Source: Gonocerus acuteangulatus (Eukaryota > Arthropoda > Insecta > Hemiptera > Coreidae). From it: a DNA stretch of 64,000 nt. Positions 1-11,737 of the stretch are shown one piece after another; the first letter of the stretch is position 1; every line of letters starts with the position of its first letter. The notes under the pieces were generated by a model, which saw only the letters and a list, made by a program, of their open reading frames with translations, had not been told where the DNA came from and did not search any database. Location: positions 34,184,203-34,248,202 of the forward strand of contig OX328124.1 of assembly GCA_946811695.1 (NCBI GenBank). The letters are read 5' to 3'. Both the position numbers and the translations under genes were made by a program.

Positions 1-733
1 TCAATTAAATATTGTTTAATATAACATTTTATTATACTGTTATATAGCTGCCATAAAATTATTAACAATTTTTAATATTATAGGCTTAACACTACTATTT
101 ATAACAACTAACAACACTATGGTCTCATGTACTATTTATTATATTATATCAATTAGTACAGTTATAATAATGGACATTCATATACAATAGGATTTAACAA
201 AATTATACCCGGAGAACTGTTTAATATAAATACTTTACATTACATATGTATTTTACAAGCTAAACTTTAATGGTGTTCTTGTTTTAAAACTTCTAATTAT
301 TTTTCATCTACATACATAATTATTTACTGATAGTTACAAGCAATGCAAACTGACTTGAGCAGGCATGAAGCAAGTTCAAAATATTAGTAATATAATAATG
401 TCCTATTGTGCTTAATAATATTGCTCTACGATTTTAACTATGTAAGCACACCCAACTCTTTGATCGCTATATCTACAACTAATAATTTTAGGCTTCATTT
501 AGTTAATGTTTATACAAGTATATTCTTTATTCATTAATTTATATTCTAATATGCCTATGTTACAAAGTAAAAAAAAATTATTCATGAGATATAAATTAAA
601 CATTTTAACACTGAAACTTAATTCACTATATATTAATACATTCTCCTCCTATTTTATTTTTTTAAATGATAAACAAAAAAATATCTGCACAGAGGCTCTC
701 TTATATTAGTTAGAGGAATATATTGTAGAATTG
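1..733 (-). other. DAT 3' UTR and downstream DNA
   Basis: AT-rich sequence downstream of the DAT stop codon. A plus-strand TTTATT at 653-658 gives an AATAAA on the DAT strand 76-81 bases after the stop and could be a polyadenylation signal; others lie further on. No further gene was recognised. Confidence 0.4.
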
Positions 734-865
734 TTAAACTTGATCTGTAGCTTGAGGGGTGGTTAACCTTATTTGGGCAGGATCGGTTTGAATACCATTC
801 ATTGACATTGATCGAGCCAACACTGTTTGATGATCTCTCCAGGGAGTAGTCAGGATCTTCAGCCT
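734..865 (-). CDS. DAT: DAT last exon: cytoplasmic C-terminal tail and stop
   Basis: 132 bp including TAA at 736-734, acceptor CTGCTTTTAG|AGG. The tail starts RLKILTTPWRDHQ, matching RFTILTTPWRDQQ of Drosophila DAT, and ends PQATDQV. The last three residues, Asp-Gln-Val, fit a class III PDZ-ligand pattern, which is only an inference about trafficking partners. The tail is 43 residues long. Confidence 0.92.
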   Translation of the reverse strand, partial: RLKILTTPWRDHQTVLARSMSMNGIQTDPAQIRLTTPQATDQV

Positions 866-2549
866 CTAAAAGCAGATAATAATTTTTATTTGTAACAATA
901 AATTAGAAGATTAGATAGTCATTGTGAATAAAATTTTATTTATTGGAAATATATGAGCGGCAAGCCTTCAAATATTTTATAATATTAACAATTATATAAA
1001 TATAAATTCCTTAAATAAGAAAATGTGTAGTATAATAAACTAATTTATAAAACCATTTAATAAAATAAATATAATATATTAGCAGTATAGATAATATCGT
1101 AGATACAAATGCAAAGTATTGAATGTGTAAATCATGACTTCCCAGAGTGAAAAAACTTTTATTTATTACTTTGCTTTTGGACAGTCAATTAGTCGGCAGA
1201 TTCGACCTTTTGACAGTGGTTACATTTCCCTTTCTCTGAGTGAACTTAGATTCAATAGTTTACCGTCCATCAGTAAAGATTGAAAATGAAAAATGTGTTT
1301 TTTCCCATTCGATACTTTGCATTTGTATCAACGATATGAGGCAATGACTTTCAAAATGGGTTAAATCCACTTTTTCATCAAATTTATTTTTTCTCTCAAA
1401 ACTTTGTGTTTTTCACATAGCAAAAACTTTTTTGGGGAAATTCATTAAATCTTATCAAACACAAGAAAAAGAATGTTACTGTGACCTCGTAAATCCTACA
1501 GAAATTATACTAGCTTAGACGTTTTTTGTGTCCCCTGACAAAAAGTTTTACGATTTGGATAAGTCTTGTTTTGGAATTTAACACTTATGATCTATAGTAA
1601 TAACATCTGTTAAAATTAATGAATAAAATTGCATTATGAATAAATGAAAATTGTTTTTTCTTAATTATCATATTTTGCAAATTACTGAGAGTGCGGATCA
1701 TAATTATTTATTGAATACTTCACCATATATTTTAAACATTAATTTGTAAAAAATATTTAAGGTTTAAAGGATCAAATAACAAGACTTTAATGTAATATAT
1801 CAGGTAATTATGATTTCTAATAACACAATTACTTGGGCTGTGATATAAGGTTAGCGTTCAAAAGTTTATGAGGTAGAGTAGAGAATTACGAGTAATTTCT
1901 CAGCGCTCCAAAGAATAATGAATGACTAGGACATTTACTAAATCAAGAATTGGGACATCACTATGCCAAAAACCTAGTCTAGATCGTTCTATATTGAAAA
2001 AAATGTTTTCTAGCCTTCTATGACGACCCAAAAAAATGTTATTTGCCTTCATAGCTGATGCAATGTGTTTCACTTTAAAAAAAAAACAAAAAAAAACAAT
2101 ATAAAATAATGTATGTACACTAGGTTTTAATATTTATGAAACATATTATTAAAAAATGTTTCTTAATTGTGTTAATACAGCACTGATGATGAAACATTAG
2201 CTTTGAAAGTGGTCTGAAATTAAGGCATTATTTGTGGGAGAATCGAGATAATTTTAAAACTGTTCACCCTCCAGAAAAATGTCCATAGTTCTATATATCT
2301 GTTTTTTTTTTTTTTGCATTGTGAAAACTGAAAGTTCTGAACTTCAAGATGATTATTCAGAAGAGATTGTTAGCCTTGGAAATAAACCAGTGTTGAAATA
2401 GGTGGGGTTTGGTCATGATTGTTAACAAAACTACATTTTAAAGTAAAAATGAGTTTTTATTGCCTACATTTTGCTTGAATTTTGAAAAAATAAACGAATG
2501 AATGTAAAGATAGTATGTATGTTTTATGTAAAATTATCTTTAACAATAC
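866..2549. other. DAT intron, no gene
   Basis: Intron of 1,684 bp between the last two exons. It holds the inverted-repeat element at 1094-1337; the rest is AT-rich without recognisable content. Confidence 0.8.
1094..1337. mobile_element. Small inverted-repeat element (MITE-like)
   Basis: The left end ATATCGTAGATACAAATGCA (1094 on) is mirrored at the right end up to 1337, giving inverted arms of about 32 bases with a few mismatches, 244 bp overall. No coding capacity and no clear target duplication. Superfamily unknown. Confidence 0.6.
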
Positions 2550-2717
2550 CTGCAGGAAAGTTCCAGGGGTAATCATTATTTGATAAAGAGCCATAGCTGG
2601 AATCATAATTATGCTGGACAAAGCTATAGTCCAGCCCAGAATGTTGGCCCAGGCTGGGTATACATAGTCTCCATATGTTAACGGTTCATAGCCCAGAAGT
2701 CCATAGACAATAATGAA
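2550..2717 (-). CDS. DAT: DAT exon: TM11 end and TM12
   Basis: 168 bp (56 codons), acceptor TTGTTCCAG|TTC, donor CTGCAG|GTATTG. It encodes [40 protein letters not shown] and [16 protein letters not shown]. This corresponds to the insect stretch [20 protein letters not shown] and the cytoplasmic exit after TM12. Confidence 0.95.
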
Positions 2718-4127
2718 CTGGAACAAATCATTTTGAGTAAAATGCTTATTATTAATACGTAAACATACAAATGAAAGAGAAAGTGATACATACATTTATT
2801 TATAAAAAAAATTGTTATGCTTATTAGTAAAGGGTAGCACATACTTAGTACAAACCCAGTTTTAAGGAAAAAATTTTACTACTGTCCATTTTTTACTTTA
2901 TGAATTTCAAGCAAAAGATTACTGAAAGTTAAAGAGGTTTAAAATGGCGCAGGTCTTGCTTTGATCAGCAAACTCAATTACTCATATGATAAATTGTTTC
3001 CAGAAATTGATCTCCCGATAATATTATTAAACAATCTATTTTCATATTTATTTTAATTTTAACACCCCTCTATAAATGATGATTTTTGGGGACAAAATTG
3101 TAGCATGATTTTGTGTTAATAGGCTTTCAGATACTGTTTTCAATTTATTTATACTATGGCAATTTGAAGTCGAAAACCAAATGAAAACACTTCCAAGGCA
3201 ATATATTGAACAATTTTCAAGAAAAGTACGAAAAGAGTTCAGTTTCAGATACTCCAAAACGTTGGACTGACAATCATTTTTTCACACATTAGACATCCAA
3301 ACTATAATACAATATATAAATATTGACAAGTGGAAGCATAACAATAAAATAATGCATTAACAGACAAGAGCAGTTTTAGAATTTTTGTATTTTTCTTGAT
3401 TTTCTCAAAAACGGTTGTGTAATTGTGGTAAGCCCAAAATAAACATTTGAAAGCCTAATAAATTTTCTACTCAAAATGCTCTAAAGTATTTTTCCATAGG
3501 ATGATCTCGGTTGGAGAAAACGATGCTTGAAGTTACGGAAGTGTTGCTTTCATTCCATTGAAGATTAAGCATTAAGAGTTTCTATTCCAAATCATGCCAC
3601 GGTTAAGCATTAAATGAATTATGAAAGCACACTAAGACAATTCAGTTTCTTCAAGTCACAGTTTTTATTTATTGGAAATCCAGAAGAAGAAAACTCCATA
3701 GATAAACTGCGTGGAAACCTCCGGCATTTCATGAATAGTAAAAGGGCAAAGAAAAGTGTTCATTTGCCAAATTGTTAATAGTATTTTGTGAAATGTTTAA
3801 AACAGTATTGCAAATGAATGATTGAATTACTTTAGACTGTAAAAATACTGACGAGAAGCATGAAGGTAGTTGGGGATCTGGATGCAGACTGGGAGAAGGT
3901 ATCCCAAATGGGAATAATGAAAAACTCTTAGTATCTACTGTCAGAAGGGTTGTTGTTCAATGAAGGGAACAAAATTTGAGAAAAAAAAAAAATATAACTA
4001 ATGTAAAGTCTTAGTTTTTTAAGAACTTATGCGAAGTTAACAAGTTGACTGCAAGAAACTTATAGAAAAACGTTGATGTTTTTATTATTTATTGTTATTC
4101 TGATTATTTATTTATTAGAACACATAC
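2718..4127. other. DAT intron, no gene
   Basis: 1.4-kb intron. Around 3390-3570 it carries a diverged copy of the sequence also found near 28730-28880 and 39940-40090 (shared phrases such as TCTCAAAAACGG... and GGTGGTAAG-like blocks, then TTGAAAGC). The rest is unremarkable. Confidence 0.6.
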
Positions 4128-4228
4128 CATGATGAAAAGAGGTGCTAAAAATCGCCAGCATACTGTCCAGTAACAACCTGGGCGGAAGCCAACCATATCT
4201 TTGATGTCACCACAGAACCTTTCAGTTC
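4128..4228 (-). CDS. DAT: DAT exon: loop 5 and start of TM11
   Basis: 101 bp, acceptor TTCATTTAG|GA, donor ATCATG|GTATGT, only 75 bp after the previous exon. It encodes [18 protein letters not shown], then [16 protein letters not shown]. This matches the insect pattern [26 protein letters not shown]. Ends in phase 0. Confidence 0.94.
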
Positions 4229-4303
4229 CTAAATGAATAATGATATATCATTTAAAATTCAGTCATGATTTTCAAAGCATAAATATAATATTTCATTATT
4301 TAC

Positions 4304-4403
4304 CATATATCCATGCAACTGCAATCGATTCGAAAAATACTGCAAACAGCATAGAATACCCAGCAGCATAACGGTCAAGAAGGTGGAAAAAGTAAAAACC
4401 TCC
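4304..4403 (-). CDS. DAT: DAT exon: TM10
   Basis: 100 bp, acceptor AATTTAG|GGA, donor ATATG|GTAAAT. It encodes [20 protein letters not shown] and [13 protein letters not shown], then the first base of a Gly codon. The DRYAAGYS motif includes the Asp that forms part of the extracellular gate in SLC6 transporters. It is separated from the preceding exon by a 206-bp intron. Confidence 0.95.
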
Positions 4404-4609
4404 CTAAATTAAAAAAAAATAATAAATAAATAAATATAATAATCTGTAGTATAAAATGATGAGATAATCAGAGGCTTTTTTCTTTTATTCTAATTGTTTA
4501 AATTAAAAACTTATATTAATTTTGTTTATGTATTTGAAATGTTATGCCTATTAGTACAACTTATTAAGTATGTAATTCTACGAACTATCTCTTGTCCAAA
4601 GTTACTCAC

Positions 4610-4738
4610 TTGAGCACATGAAGCCAGACCAACAATAAAGTATAACGTAAATAAGCAAGCAACAAATATTTCTCTGTTCTTTCCAATCAGCGGAAATTCA
4701 TCGCTCAAAGCTGTTATAATTGCCTCTGATCCACCAAA
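4610..4738 (-). CDS. DAT: DAT exon: end of TM8, loop, TM9
   Basis: 129 bp (43 codons), acceptor TTTTTTTTAG|TTT, donor GCTCAA|GTGAGT. It reads [25 protein letters not shown], then [18 protein letters not shown] (TM9). The stretch [16 protein letters not shown] matches insect DAT; the LIGKN loop is variable. Confidence 0.95.
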
Positions 4739-5559
4739 CTAAAAAAAAAGAGAAGAATTCCATTAAAGAACATATGTTAACCATATTTTAGGACTAACCA
4801 TATTAAATTTTGAATGAGATAAGTTATTTTTTTTTTTTTTCATTTATATAGTTTTATTTTGAAATAAGGTAATATAAATATTACCAATATTTGAGGTGTT
4901 GCGGATATGAAGGGCGAAATCAACATCAAGTTCAGACTAATTCCTGGTCAATTATTATATAATTTAATTATTAAATTAATAAAAAAAGCAATTAGACGTC
5001 GTACAACGTACAAATATTTTGAATATACTCTAGTGGAGTTCACCTTTTGTATCGGCAATGCCTCATTTGAAAATATGTGTTTTCTGTTTTTGGAACACAT
5101 TTGTCTTACAAAAAGTTCACAACTATTAATGATATAGTGAACCAGTTTCACTATTCCTATAGCTTTGCTTCCTCTTTCAGGTTGAATATATTCTTAGAAA
5201 AATATTTTAGAACAGAAATATTGCTATTGTAAAAGCCTACAATTGTGTAGGGGCTTATAGGCCAATTTTGTAAGTGTTTATGAATTTGATGTTGAAGGAG
5301 GGTAGTATGGCTGTAGATGTATACCAGATGTGTGCATAATTACAAGCTGATGTTTTTTCACCAGGTATTTGGGGTAGGTAATGCAAATGTTAAATAAGAC
5401 ATATGGCTTTTAGTTTTTGTTCGAGGCCTGAATTGATTTAAATGTGAATCTATATCTGTTTGGTATCTTCTCTGCTTCTATATTGAGGGTAGGTCCTCAA
5501 CCTTTTGTTCCGCAAATCTATCACACTATCCCTTCACAGTGTGTTAAACTATGATTATT

Positions 5560-5757
5560 AAGGTGGCCGTGAGTGTTAAGGCGTGAGCACTTAACATTCC
5601 GCGCCAAAGGTCGTGGGTCTGATTCCCACCATGGGGTGGTAGCTTTTCTTTAGAAAAAATAAATCAGCCCTATCCTGGCTAGAAGAGGGTGGTAACCTAT
5701 AGAGAACCTGTCCCACAATTCTCAGTTAATAATAATGGCCGTTTTAAATTTAAATTA
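5560..5757 (+). repeat. tRNA-headed SINE, family A
   Basis: Starts AGGTGGCCGTGAGTG, carries a pol III B-box-like GGTCTGATTCCCACC near 5615, then a conserved block TATCCTGGCTAGAAGAGGG followed by TGGTAACCTATAGA, and ends GGCCGTTTTAAATTTAAAT. Same family as copies at 5870, 34025, 38640 (reverse) and 41545. The tRNA of origin was not identified. Confidence 0.75.
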
Positions 5758-5869
5758 TGACTAGTTTAACACTTTTAGATGGACTTGTAGACAGAAAATC
5801 AGCTATTCCATTTCCAATTACGCTCTTGTTTGGCTTTACTCTATTAAGATAAATATATACATTTTTGCT

Positions 5870-6040
5870 ATGTGCCTAAGGTTGCGAGTTTAATTCTGAC
5901 TAGGGGTAGTTGCTTTTCTTTGGAAACATAGAAAAAACATTAGTCCATTACAGGATAGAAAATTGTGGCACCCAGCAGACAACCCTTCCCAAAAATCTGT
6001 GTAATGTATAAGTGGCCACTATCTAATCAAAATAATAAAT
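5870..6040 (+). repeat. tRNA-headed SINE, family A, degraded copy
   Basis: Diverged relative of the neighbouring copy: GCGAGTTTAATTCTGAC in the B-box position, TTGCTTTTCTTTGGAAA, a decayed central block near 5960, and a tail with GTATAAGTGGCCACTAT before AATAATAAAT. Confidence 0.6.
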
Positions 6041-6352
6041 AATTACATTTTTGTATTTTTAATGGCTTCTGTTAGAAAGTCATGATTTTTGTAGTTTGTG
6101 TAAGTGTACTTGGAAATGTAGTTCTATGAAATACATTCGAATGTGAATTAGCTAATGCAGTGCAAAATGCTTATGTGGTAAATCTAAGCCTCAATTAGCG
6201 TTTATTGAAACTCTGATTACATGAAATTGGTATTGGAAAAGTACTTCAGAGATCAGTATACTTGGTGCATTTTAGAATTATTTAAAGCTGAGAATTTGTC
6301 AGTTAGGATAAACAAATTTACCAACTATGAAAAAGTAAAAATAATGCAATAC

Positions 6353-6590
6353 CGAGCTGTCAAGGCCAAGCGTTAGGAGCATCATAAAGAAGATGAGCGC
6401 CCAGAAGATCGACCCTGGCATGGTTGCTATGGCAGCAGGATAAACGATGAACACCAGACCAGGACCCTCTGTAGCAACATCCGCAATGTTACGTCCAGTC
6501 ACATGTGCCATGTATCCAAGCACAGAGAAGATCACGAAGCCGGCAACAAAGCTTGTACAGGAGTTTATTACTGAAGTTACTAGCGCATCT
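6353..6590 (-). CDS. DAT: DAT exon: TM7, loop 4, first part of TM8
   Basis: 238 bp, acceptor ACATTACAG|AG, donor AGCTCG|GTATTG. It encodes [19 protein letters not shown] and FSVLGYMAH (TM7), the extracellular loop with [14 protein letters not shown], and [18 protein letters not shown] (TM8). The Asn of VINS and the Ser of CTS fit the Na1 and Cl- sites, and LDSS holds the Na2 and substrate-site Asp and Ser residues. The long open stretch here makes this one of the easiest exons to recognise. Confidence 0.96.
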
Positions 6591-7001
6591 CTGTAATGTT
6601 AAAAAGGGGAAACAAATTGAAATAAAAAACAAATATACAGAATTTAAATTTTAATCAGTTTTGGTAAATTTATGACCTTTGCATATACAAATATGAGGGT
6701 AATTGTAATTCTAATCTGGAACTTTAGAAAAAAAAAAAGTGTACATCTTCATATATATATTTAATTAGAGACTGTTATTTTTTTTTTAAACTTTGCCTCT
6801 ACACGTAAAATTGGTTTTTATCATTTGCCAATCTGATTGAAGGTTCTTAGCCATGATAATTCAATTAATGCAGTAAAATTAATAAAATTGCAAATTTGAC
6901 CTAAATATGATTAATAAACTAAGTTAATCAAAACCTTTTATATTGTCATAAGGGCATATCAAATTATTATAAGCTCATCATTAGAATGCGCTTATGAAAT
7001 A

Positions 7002-8609
7002 CAGTAGGCAAAAAAAAGTATTTGCACACCAATATTTTTTTGGTTTTTCGGGAAAATATGGGTACATTTTATTTTTTTTTTATGTACACCTTCAAAATGG
7101 AACATAAAATAAATTCAATAACATACAATTTAAAAAAAATATATATATAGCACATCGCTATACTTATTTTTTACAATTTGTACTGCAAAAAAAGTATTTG
7201 CACACATCTCTAAGATGTGTTATGGGATTTTAAATTCAGCCTTTGATCGGAGTTCTAGGTCTTATTGCTAATCCCCTCTTTACTTTAGAAGTTCCTTTAG
7301 TTTAGCCAGTGATTTAGACTTGTCCTCATATAATGGCTCCTAAGAAAATTGAGTTATCAATGGAAGTTAGGGAACGAGTAGTGTCACTTCACGAATGCGG
7401 AAAAAGTTATCGGGAAATTGGGAGGCAGTTGAATTTAGTGTTTTCCACACTCCGGTATATTGTGAAAAATTTATGAACTTGGAACAACTCAAAATAGGGC
7501 CCGATCAGGTCGTCCACGAGTTCTCACAGTAAGAGAGAGACGAAAAATTGTAAAAAATGCCCTAAAAAATCCTACAGTGAGTGCCCAAAATTTGGCGAAT
7601 GACATTGCGTCATGTTCAGGGAAACAGGTCACAGCACAGACAGTACGGAATGTTCACCACGATGCTGCCCTACGAGCTAGGTGACCTTTAAAGAAGCCAT
7701 TGATCAGTGAAATTAACCGAAAGAAAAGACTAGAATTCGCACAACAATACAAAGACAAACCACTAGACTTTTGGAAGCAGGTTATTTTCCTCTGATGAGA
7801 GTAAGTTTGATGTTTTCAAACCAGCAAGTGTAACCACTATATGGCAAAGGAAAAATACAGATTTTAAAAAACAAAATATTTTAAGTACGGTTAAGCATGG
7901 TGGAGGTAATATAATGGTTTGGGGCTGTACGGCTTACAATGGGCCTTGTAATTTGCATGTGATTGAAGGTACGATGACAGCCCGGTCCTATGTGGATGTG
8001 TTAAGGGGTAACCTGGGTGCGAGTGCTGCAAAATTAGGGTTTCAAGATACCTTTTACTTCCAGCAAGATAATGACCCCAAACACACAGCTAATATTACAA
8101 AAGAATGGCTCCTCTACAATGCCTTTAGACGGCTGATCATACCACCACAGTCACCGGACCTCAACCCTATAGAGAACCTGTGGCATATTTTGGACAGAAA
8201 AGTTTGTCAGACATCAATAAAAGGCAAGGAACACTTGAGGCAGGTAATTTTAGAGTCCTGGAATAATTTATCAGTGGATTTCACACAAAGACTTGTAGAA
8301 TCTATGCCTAGACGTTTGGAAGCTCTTATATGTGCCAATGGTATGCACACAAAATATTAAAACAAAAAAATGAAATAAATATGTACATATATATCATAAG
8401 AATCTAAGTGCGCAAATACTTTTTTTGCAGTAAAAAATGATAAAATTTATTATAAAAATTTCCCATGTACTTTTTTGAAATAAATGTTTGTGCTGTTCTA
8501 TGTTTTTTAGTGTTATCTTTTGTAATTTACATTAAAAAAATTAAAATGTACCCATACTTTACAGTAAAACAAAAAAACGTCGGTGTGTAAATACTTTTTT
8601 TGCCTACTG
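7002..8609 (+). mobile_element. Tc1-type DNA transposon with IR/DR ends
   Basis: 1,608 bp between TA dinucleotides at 7000-7001 and 8610-8611, the expected Tc1/mariner target duplication. The ends start CAGTAGGCAAAAAAAGTATT. A second copy of the motif GCAAAAAAAGTATTTGCACA sits inside each end (about 7184-7206 and 8410-8431), giving the two-direct-repeats-per-end layout of the IR/DR group. It carries a dead transposase gene. Inserted in a DAT intron; the transposon runs opposite to DAT. Confidence 0.9.
7333..8360 (+). pseudogene. Tc1 transposase, inactivated
   Basis: The reading begins at ATG 7333 with MAPKKIELSMEVRERV and a helix-turn-helix of the type GKSYREIGRQLN. Frame then breaks near 7470 (stop after IVKNL), there is a stop at about 7681 (CGAGCTAGGTGA), and a one-base shift near 7790 before SDESKF. 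From 7914 the frame is open to TAA at 8360. The catalytic triad is visible: Asp in SDESKF, Asp in QQDNDPKHTA and Glu in NPIENLW, the last two with 34 residues between them (DD34E, Tc1 type). At least two frameshifts and one stop make it nonfunctional. Confidence 0.9.
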
Positions 8610-9239
8610 TATGATGGAGTCTATTCATGATTGAGGTTAATTTTTTCAAAAAAATAATTAAAGAAAAATAATTTTGTAGAGTGTTATCAAAGCAAAATCA
8701 TTCATTTTTATAAAATGTACTTGACAATAATTTTATTTAAAAATTAGATAAAATTTCTAAAGAGTAAAGAATATTTAACTTAAGTTCATTGAATACTAAT
8801 AGAAAAATTAATAGAGTAAAATAAGATTAATAATATGAAGATAGATTTAGTTGTATATCAGGTAAGAAGAAATATCTGATTTCAAAATAATGATTTTTGC
8901 ATCTCATTGGCATTGTTCATTTGTTCCATGAAAATGATCTTGAGACTAAATAAATATGGGGAAGACTTCTTCAGCTGCTCGACCAATTTGGCCTTTGTAT
9001 TATCCAATGCCTCACACTTTTTAATTATAATTTTTAAGGTAACTATATTTCTGGCATATGTTACTATATTTCAGTGAGGGATAACCTTGACAATAGCAGT
9101 GTGGTCTAATACCAGGAAAATACTTTATTTTGACATTCTATGCAAAATTTCTGACACTAGAAGTGCTTTAAATGAAACAAAGTGCAAAATAATATTTGAT
9201 AAACAGTTGGAACTTTAATATTAACTAAGCCCTAAGGTA

Positions 9240-9502
9240 CATGGGCGTACTATATAGAAAATAATTTCGGGAGGGGCTGGAAGAATTTCGGGGGGGGGGG
9301 AGGGGCTCTGAGAACTTTGGGGGGGGGGGGGGGTATGGAATACTAATAATCTAGAACTTGGAATAGTTAGCCAATTAAAATTCGCTATTACACCCAATAA
9401 AAACTATTTTTTTCTGAACTAAGGGATCTTATTTAATTTATTTTTGGGTTCTTATGATTCATTTTCACCGATTTCGGGGGGGGGGCCTTATATACGCCCA
9501 TG
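9240..9502. mobile_element. G-rich MITE with 8-bp target duplication
   Basis: 263 bp with ends CATGGGCGTACTATATAG and, inverted, TTATATACGCCCATG. It is flanked by CTAAGGTA on both sides (9232-9239 and 9503-9510), an 8-bp duplication as made by hAT-type elements. The interior has long G runs and is related to the copies at 10837-11010 and 58718-58974. Confidence 0.75.
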
Positions 9503-9710
9503 CTAAGGTAAAACAAGTCATTGATTTTCACGGTTTGAAATTGGATCAATATATCATCCTGTATGGGAAGTCCTTTTTTTGTTAGGGGTGATTGCTTCCA
9601 GAAGGATATCTTCATGGAAATACAATCAATACACAACAATAATATTAGTTTCTTCTGAATAATACAACCAAAAAAGAAAAAAAAAGTTGTTTAACAATGA
9701 ATTAGCTTAC

Positions 9711-9814
9711 TGGTAGACATTGTTGTGGTATTCGTTATAGGAAGCATAGGCCAGAAGAACACCAAAGCCGGGCCCAAGTGAGAAGAACACTTGTGTCGCT
9801 GCATCAACCCAAAC
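9711..9814 (-). CDS. DAT: DAT exon: TM6 with substrate and ion site
   Basis: 104 bp, acceptor TTACAG|GTT, donor TACCA|GTAAGC. It encodes [18 protein letters not shown], then [16 protein letters not shown]. The unwound segment SLGPGFG of TM6 carries the Phe/Ser/Phe residues that contact substrate, Na+ and Cl- in SLC6 structures; the Gln of ATQVFF is a chloride ligand. All of these are present, so transport function looks intact. Confidence 0.95.
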
Positions 9815-9921
9815 CTGTAAAATTTACAATTTTATAGCAACAAAACCAGTACAGGGCCTTTCCAGTCATGGCTGGAAATAAGCCATAATATAAATTTGTA
9901 TATATGAAATATAACATCCTT

Positions 9922-10078
9922 GATCTATATTATCAACGAGTTCGCTTGACTAGAGTTTCGATATAACCTGTAGCAAGCGGAAACGCATAGTAATTGTGCC
10001 ATTAACTTAAGTACTGCGCGTTTTCGCTCGCTCAAGGCTATATTGAAACTCTAGTCAACCCAAATTGTTGATAATCCC
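9922..10078. repeat. Short fold-back element, family F
   Basis: About 155 bp. The left arm (TATTATCAACGAGTTCGCTT, then GACTAGAGTTTCGATATAAC) is mirrored by the right arm ending TTGTTGATAAT. Related copies are at 12047-12178, 12886-12940 (left arm only) and 13373-13537. Confidence 0.7.
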
Positions 10079-10836
10079 GTCGCCATATTGGCAAAGCCTC
10101 AATTGACGCTTTGATCCAAATCTCTGACCCGGTGATGATCCATATCTCTGAGAGCCGGTTCTTTAACCTGAAGCTAATACGTAAGCACCTAAAATACAAT
10201 AAATATTGCATATTCCAGTAGGTTATTATTTTTTTAAAAGCATTATATTGAGAACACATTAAAACGACACAGTTCACTGTGAGGGCATGTAGGTTGTTGT
10301 ACAGGTTTTATCGTAAAGAAATGACTGTAACTTTTATAATTCAGTCAACTATATTGAAGTAAGACTTACATAGTTGACTATAAATTATTCAATTACTATA
10401 TTCATTGAGTAATATAGACAATAATTGAAATTGTGGTTAATTGTTGTTGCTGTTAACCACCTTCGGAAGCTATAACACTATTCCATCGCTGATTTGGAGC
10501 AATTACTATCAATTCGATACGAGGAGGCCATCAAACACTACAGCCAATCCACAGAATATTTCCAACTTTAAAAGGCCTAAGCTAGAGAATCCATTATCCT
10601 TCAGAGTTATTCCCTTTTGTATCGGAGATTTCAGTCCTTTGATTTCGGTCTCCTTTTGTGTCAGGCTCTGTATTCTAATACTTTGTCAACCCTTTTCTCA
10701 GAAACGAAAGCAGTGTTTATCAGAAAAATAAAATCTTTTTTTTTTTAGAAACTGCTATTTCAGCATGTTTACATAACATTCACATCTCGTTAACAAAATA
10801 ATTCCAACGAAAGTAATCAAAAAGTCCATAATCATC

Positions 10837-11010
10837 AGGGGCGTATATAGTAAATAATTTCCGGGGGGAGGGGGTGCTGGAAGCAACGGGAGGTTCGGGG
10901 AAATGCAATACTAACAACCTAGAACTTGGAATAGTTAGCCAACTGAAACACCTATTACACCAAAAAAAAAAAGAAAAAATATATTTGTTTTTAACTAAGT
11001 GATCTCTGAG
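10837..11010. repeat. G-rich MITE, one-ended copy
   Basis: Begins GGGGCGTATATAGTAAATAA and shares CTAGAACTTGGAATAGTTAG with the complete element at 9240-9502. The far end was not found. Confidence 0.55.
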
Positions 11011-11737
11011 CCCTACAAAATATTGAATACCCCTTTTTGTACTATATTTCTCCTCACACTAAAACTTTGTGTGCAAACTTTTTGTCAGTGCGAGGGTCCC
11101 TTAAGAATAAAAACGTTTTAAACCTCCTAGTGGTAAGGTTATAACAGAGAGAATTTTTACCAATTTCTTGCACGGGGAATATAGGGCTCGCCCTTTTCCC
11201 TCCAACTGAACCATCTATTTGAACAGGCTATAGCTTAAATTTTTCTTAACCTTAGCTTTGGCTAAGTATTGATAATTATTAAACACTATCTCCATTGTCA
11301 GACCTCTCAAGGCCTTCCCTGGCCCTAAACGAGACATAATCAGTTTTTATTGAGTTTAAAGTAGCGTCCTGAATATATATTTTCACAAACAGCTTATTGA
11401 TATTTTCCTAGCCGAATCCCAACTATTCCCTGACTGCTTATCACCTCGACGTCTACGTCTCTAAACCTCATTATGTGAGTGTTTAAGCTCACGGATACTT
11501 ACGACACTACATCCTTTTTGTACCCTAGGCGAGAGCAACTCATAACTACACATTTATAGAAACCCTAAAGTTACTCCCCACTCTGTATATTAATTACTTT
11601 GTCAACTGATTGAACCCTCGCCATAGCAAATTCTCTAGCAACCAAGCTCTTCTAGTCTATTGCCACTACTTACTGTTTACTTATTTGTACAAAAGCTTCA
11701 TAATTTAAATAGTTCATACAAAATGGAGTCACCCTAC

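Larger units (their letters stand above)
4739..6352. other. DAT intron with two SINE copies
   Basis: 1.6-kb intron between the TM8 exons. It contains SINE copies at 5560-5757 and about 5870-6040. The short open frames at 4907-5151, one on each strand, are unrecognised and look fortuitous. Confidence 0.7.
6591..9710. other. DAT intron with Tc1 transposon and a G-rich MITE
   Basis: 3.1-kb intron. About half is the Tc1 element at 7002-8609; a small element with 8-bp target duplication lies at 9240-9502. The remainder is AT-rich and without recognised content. Confidence 0.8.
9815..11737. other. DAT intron, repeats only
   Basis: 1.9-kb intron. It holds a fold-back element at 9922-10078 and a one-ended copy of the G-rich MITE at about 10837-11010. 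The open frame at 10441-10731 matches nothing I know and is probably chance. Confidence 0.6.
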
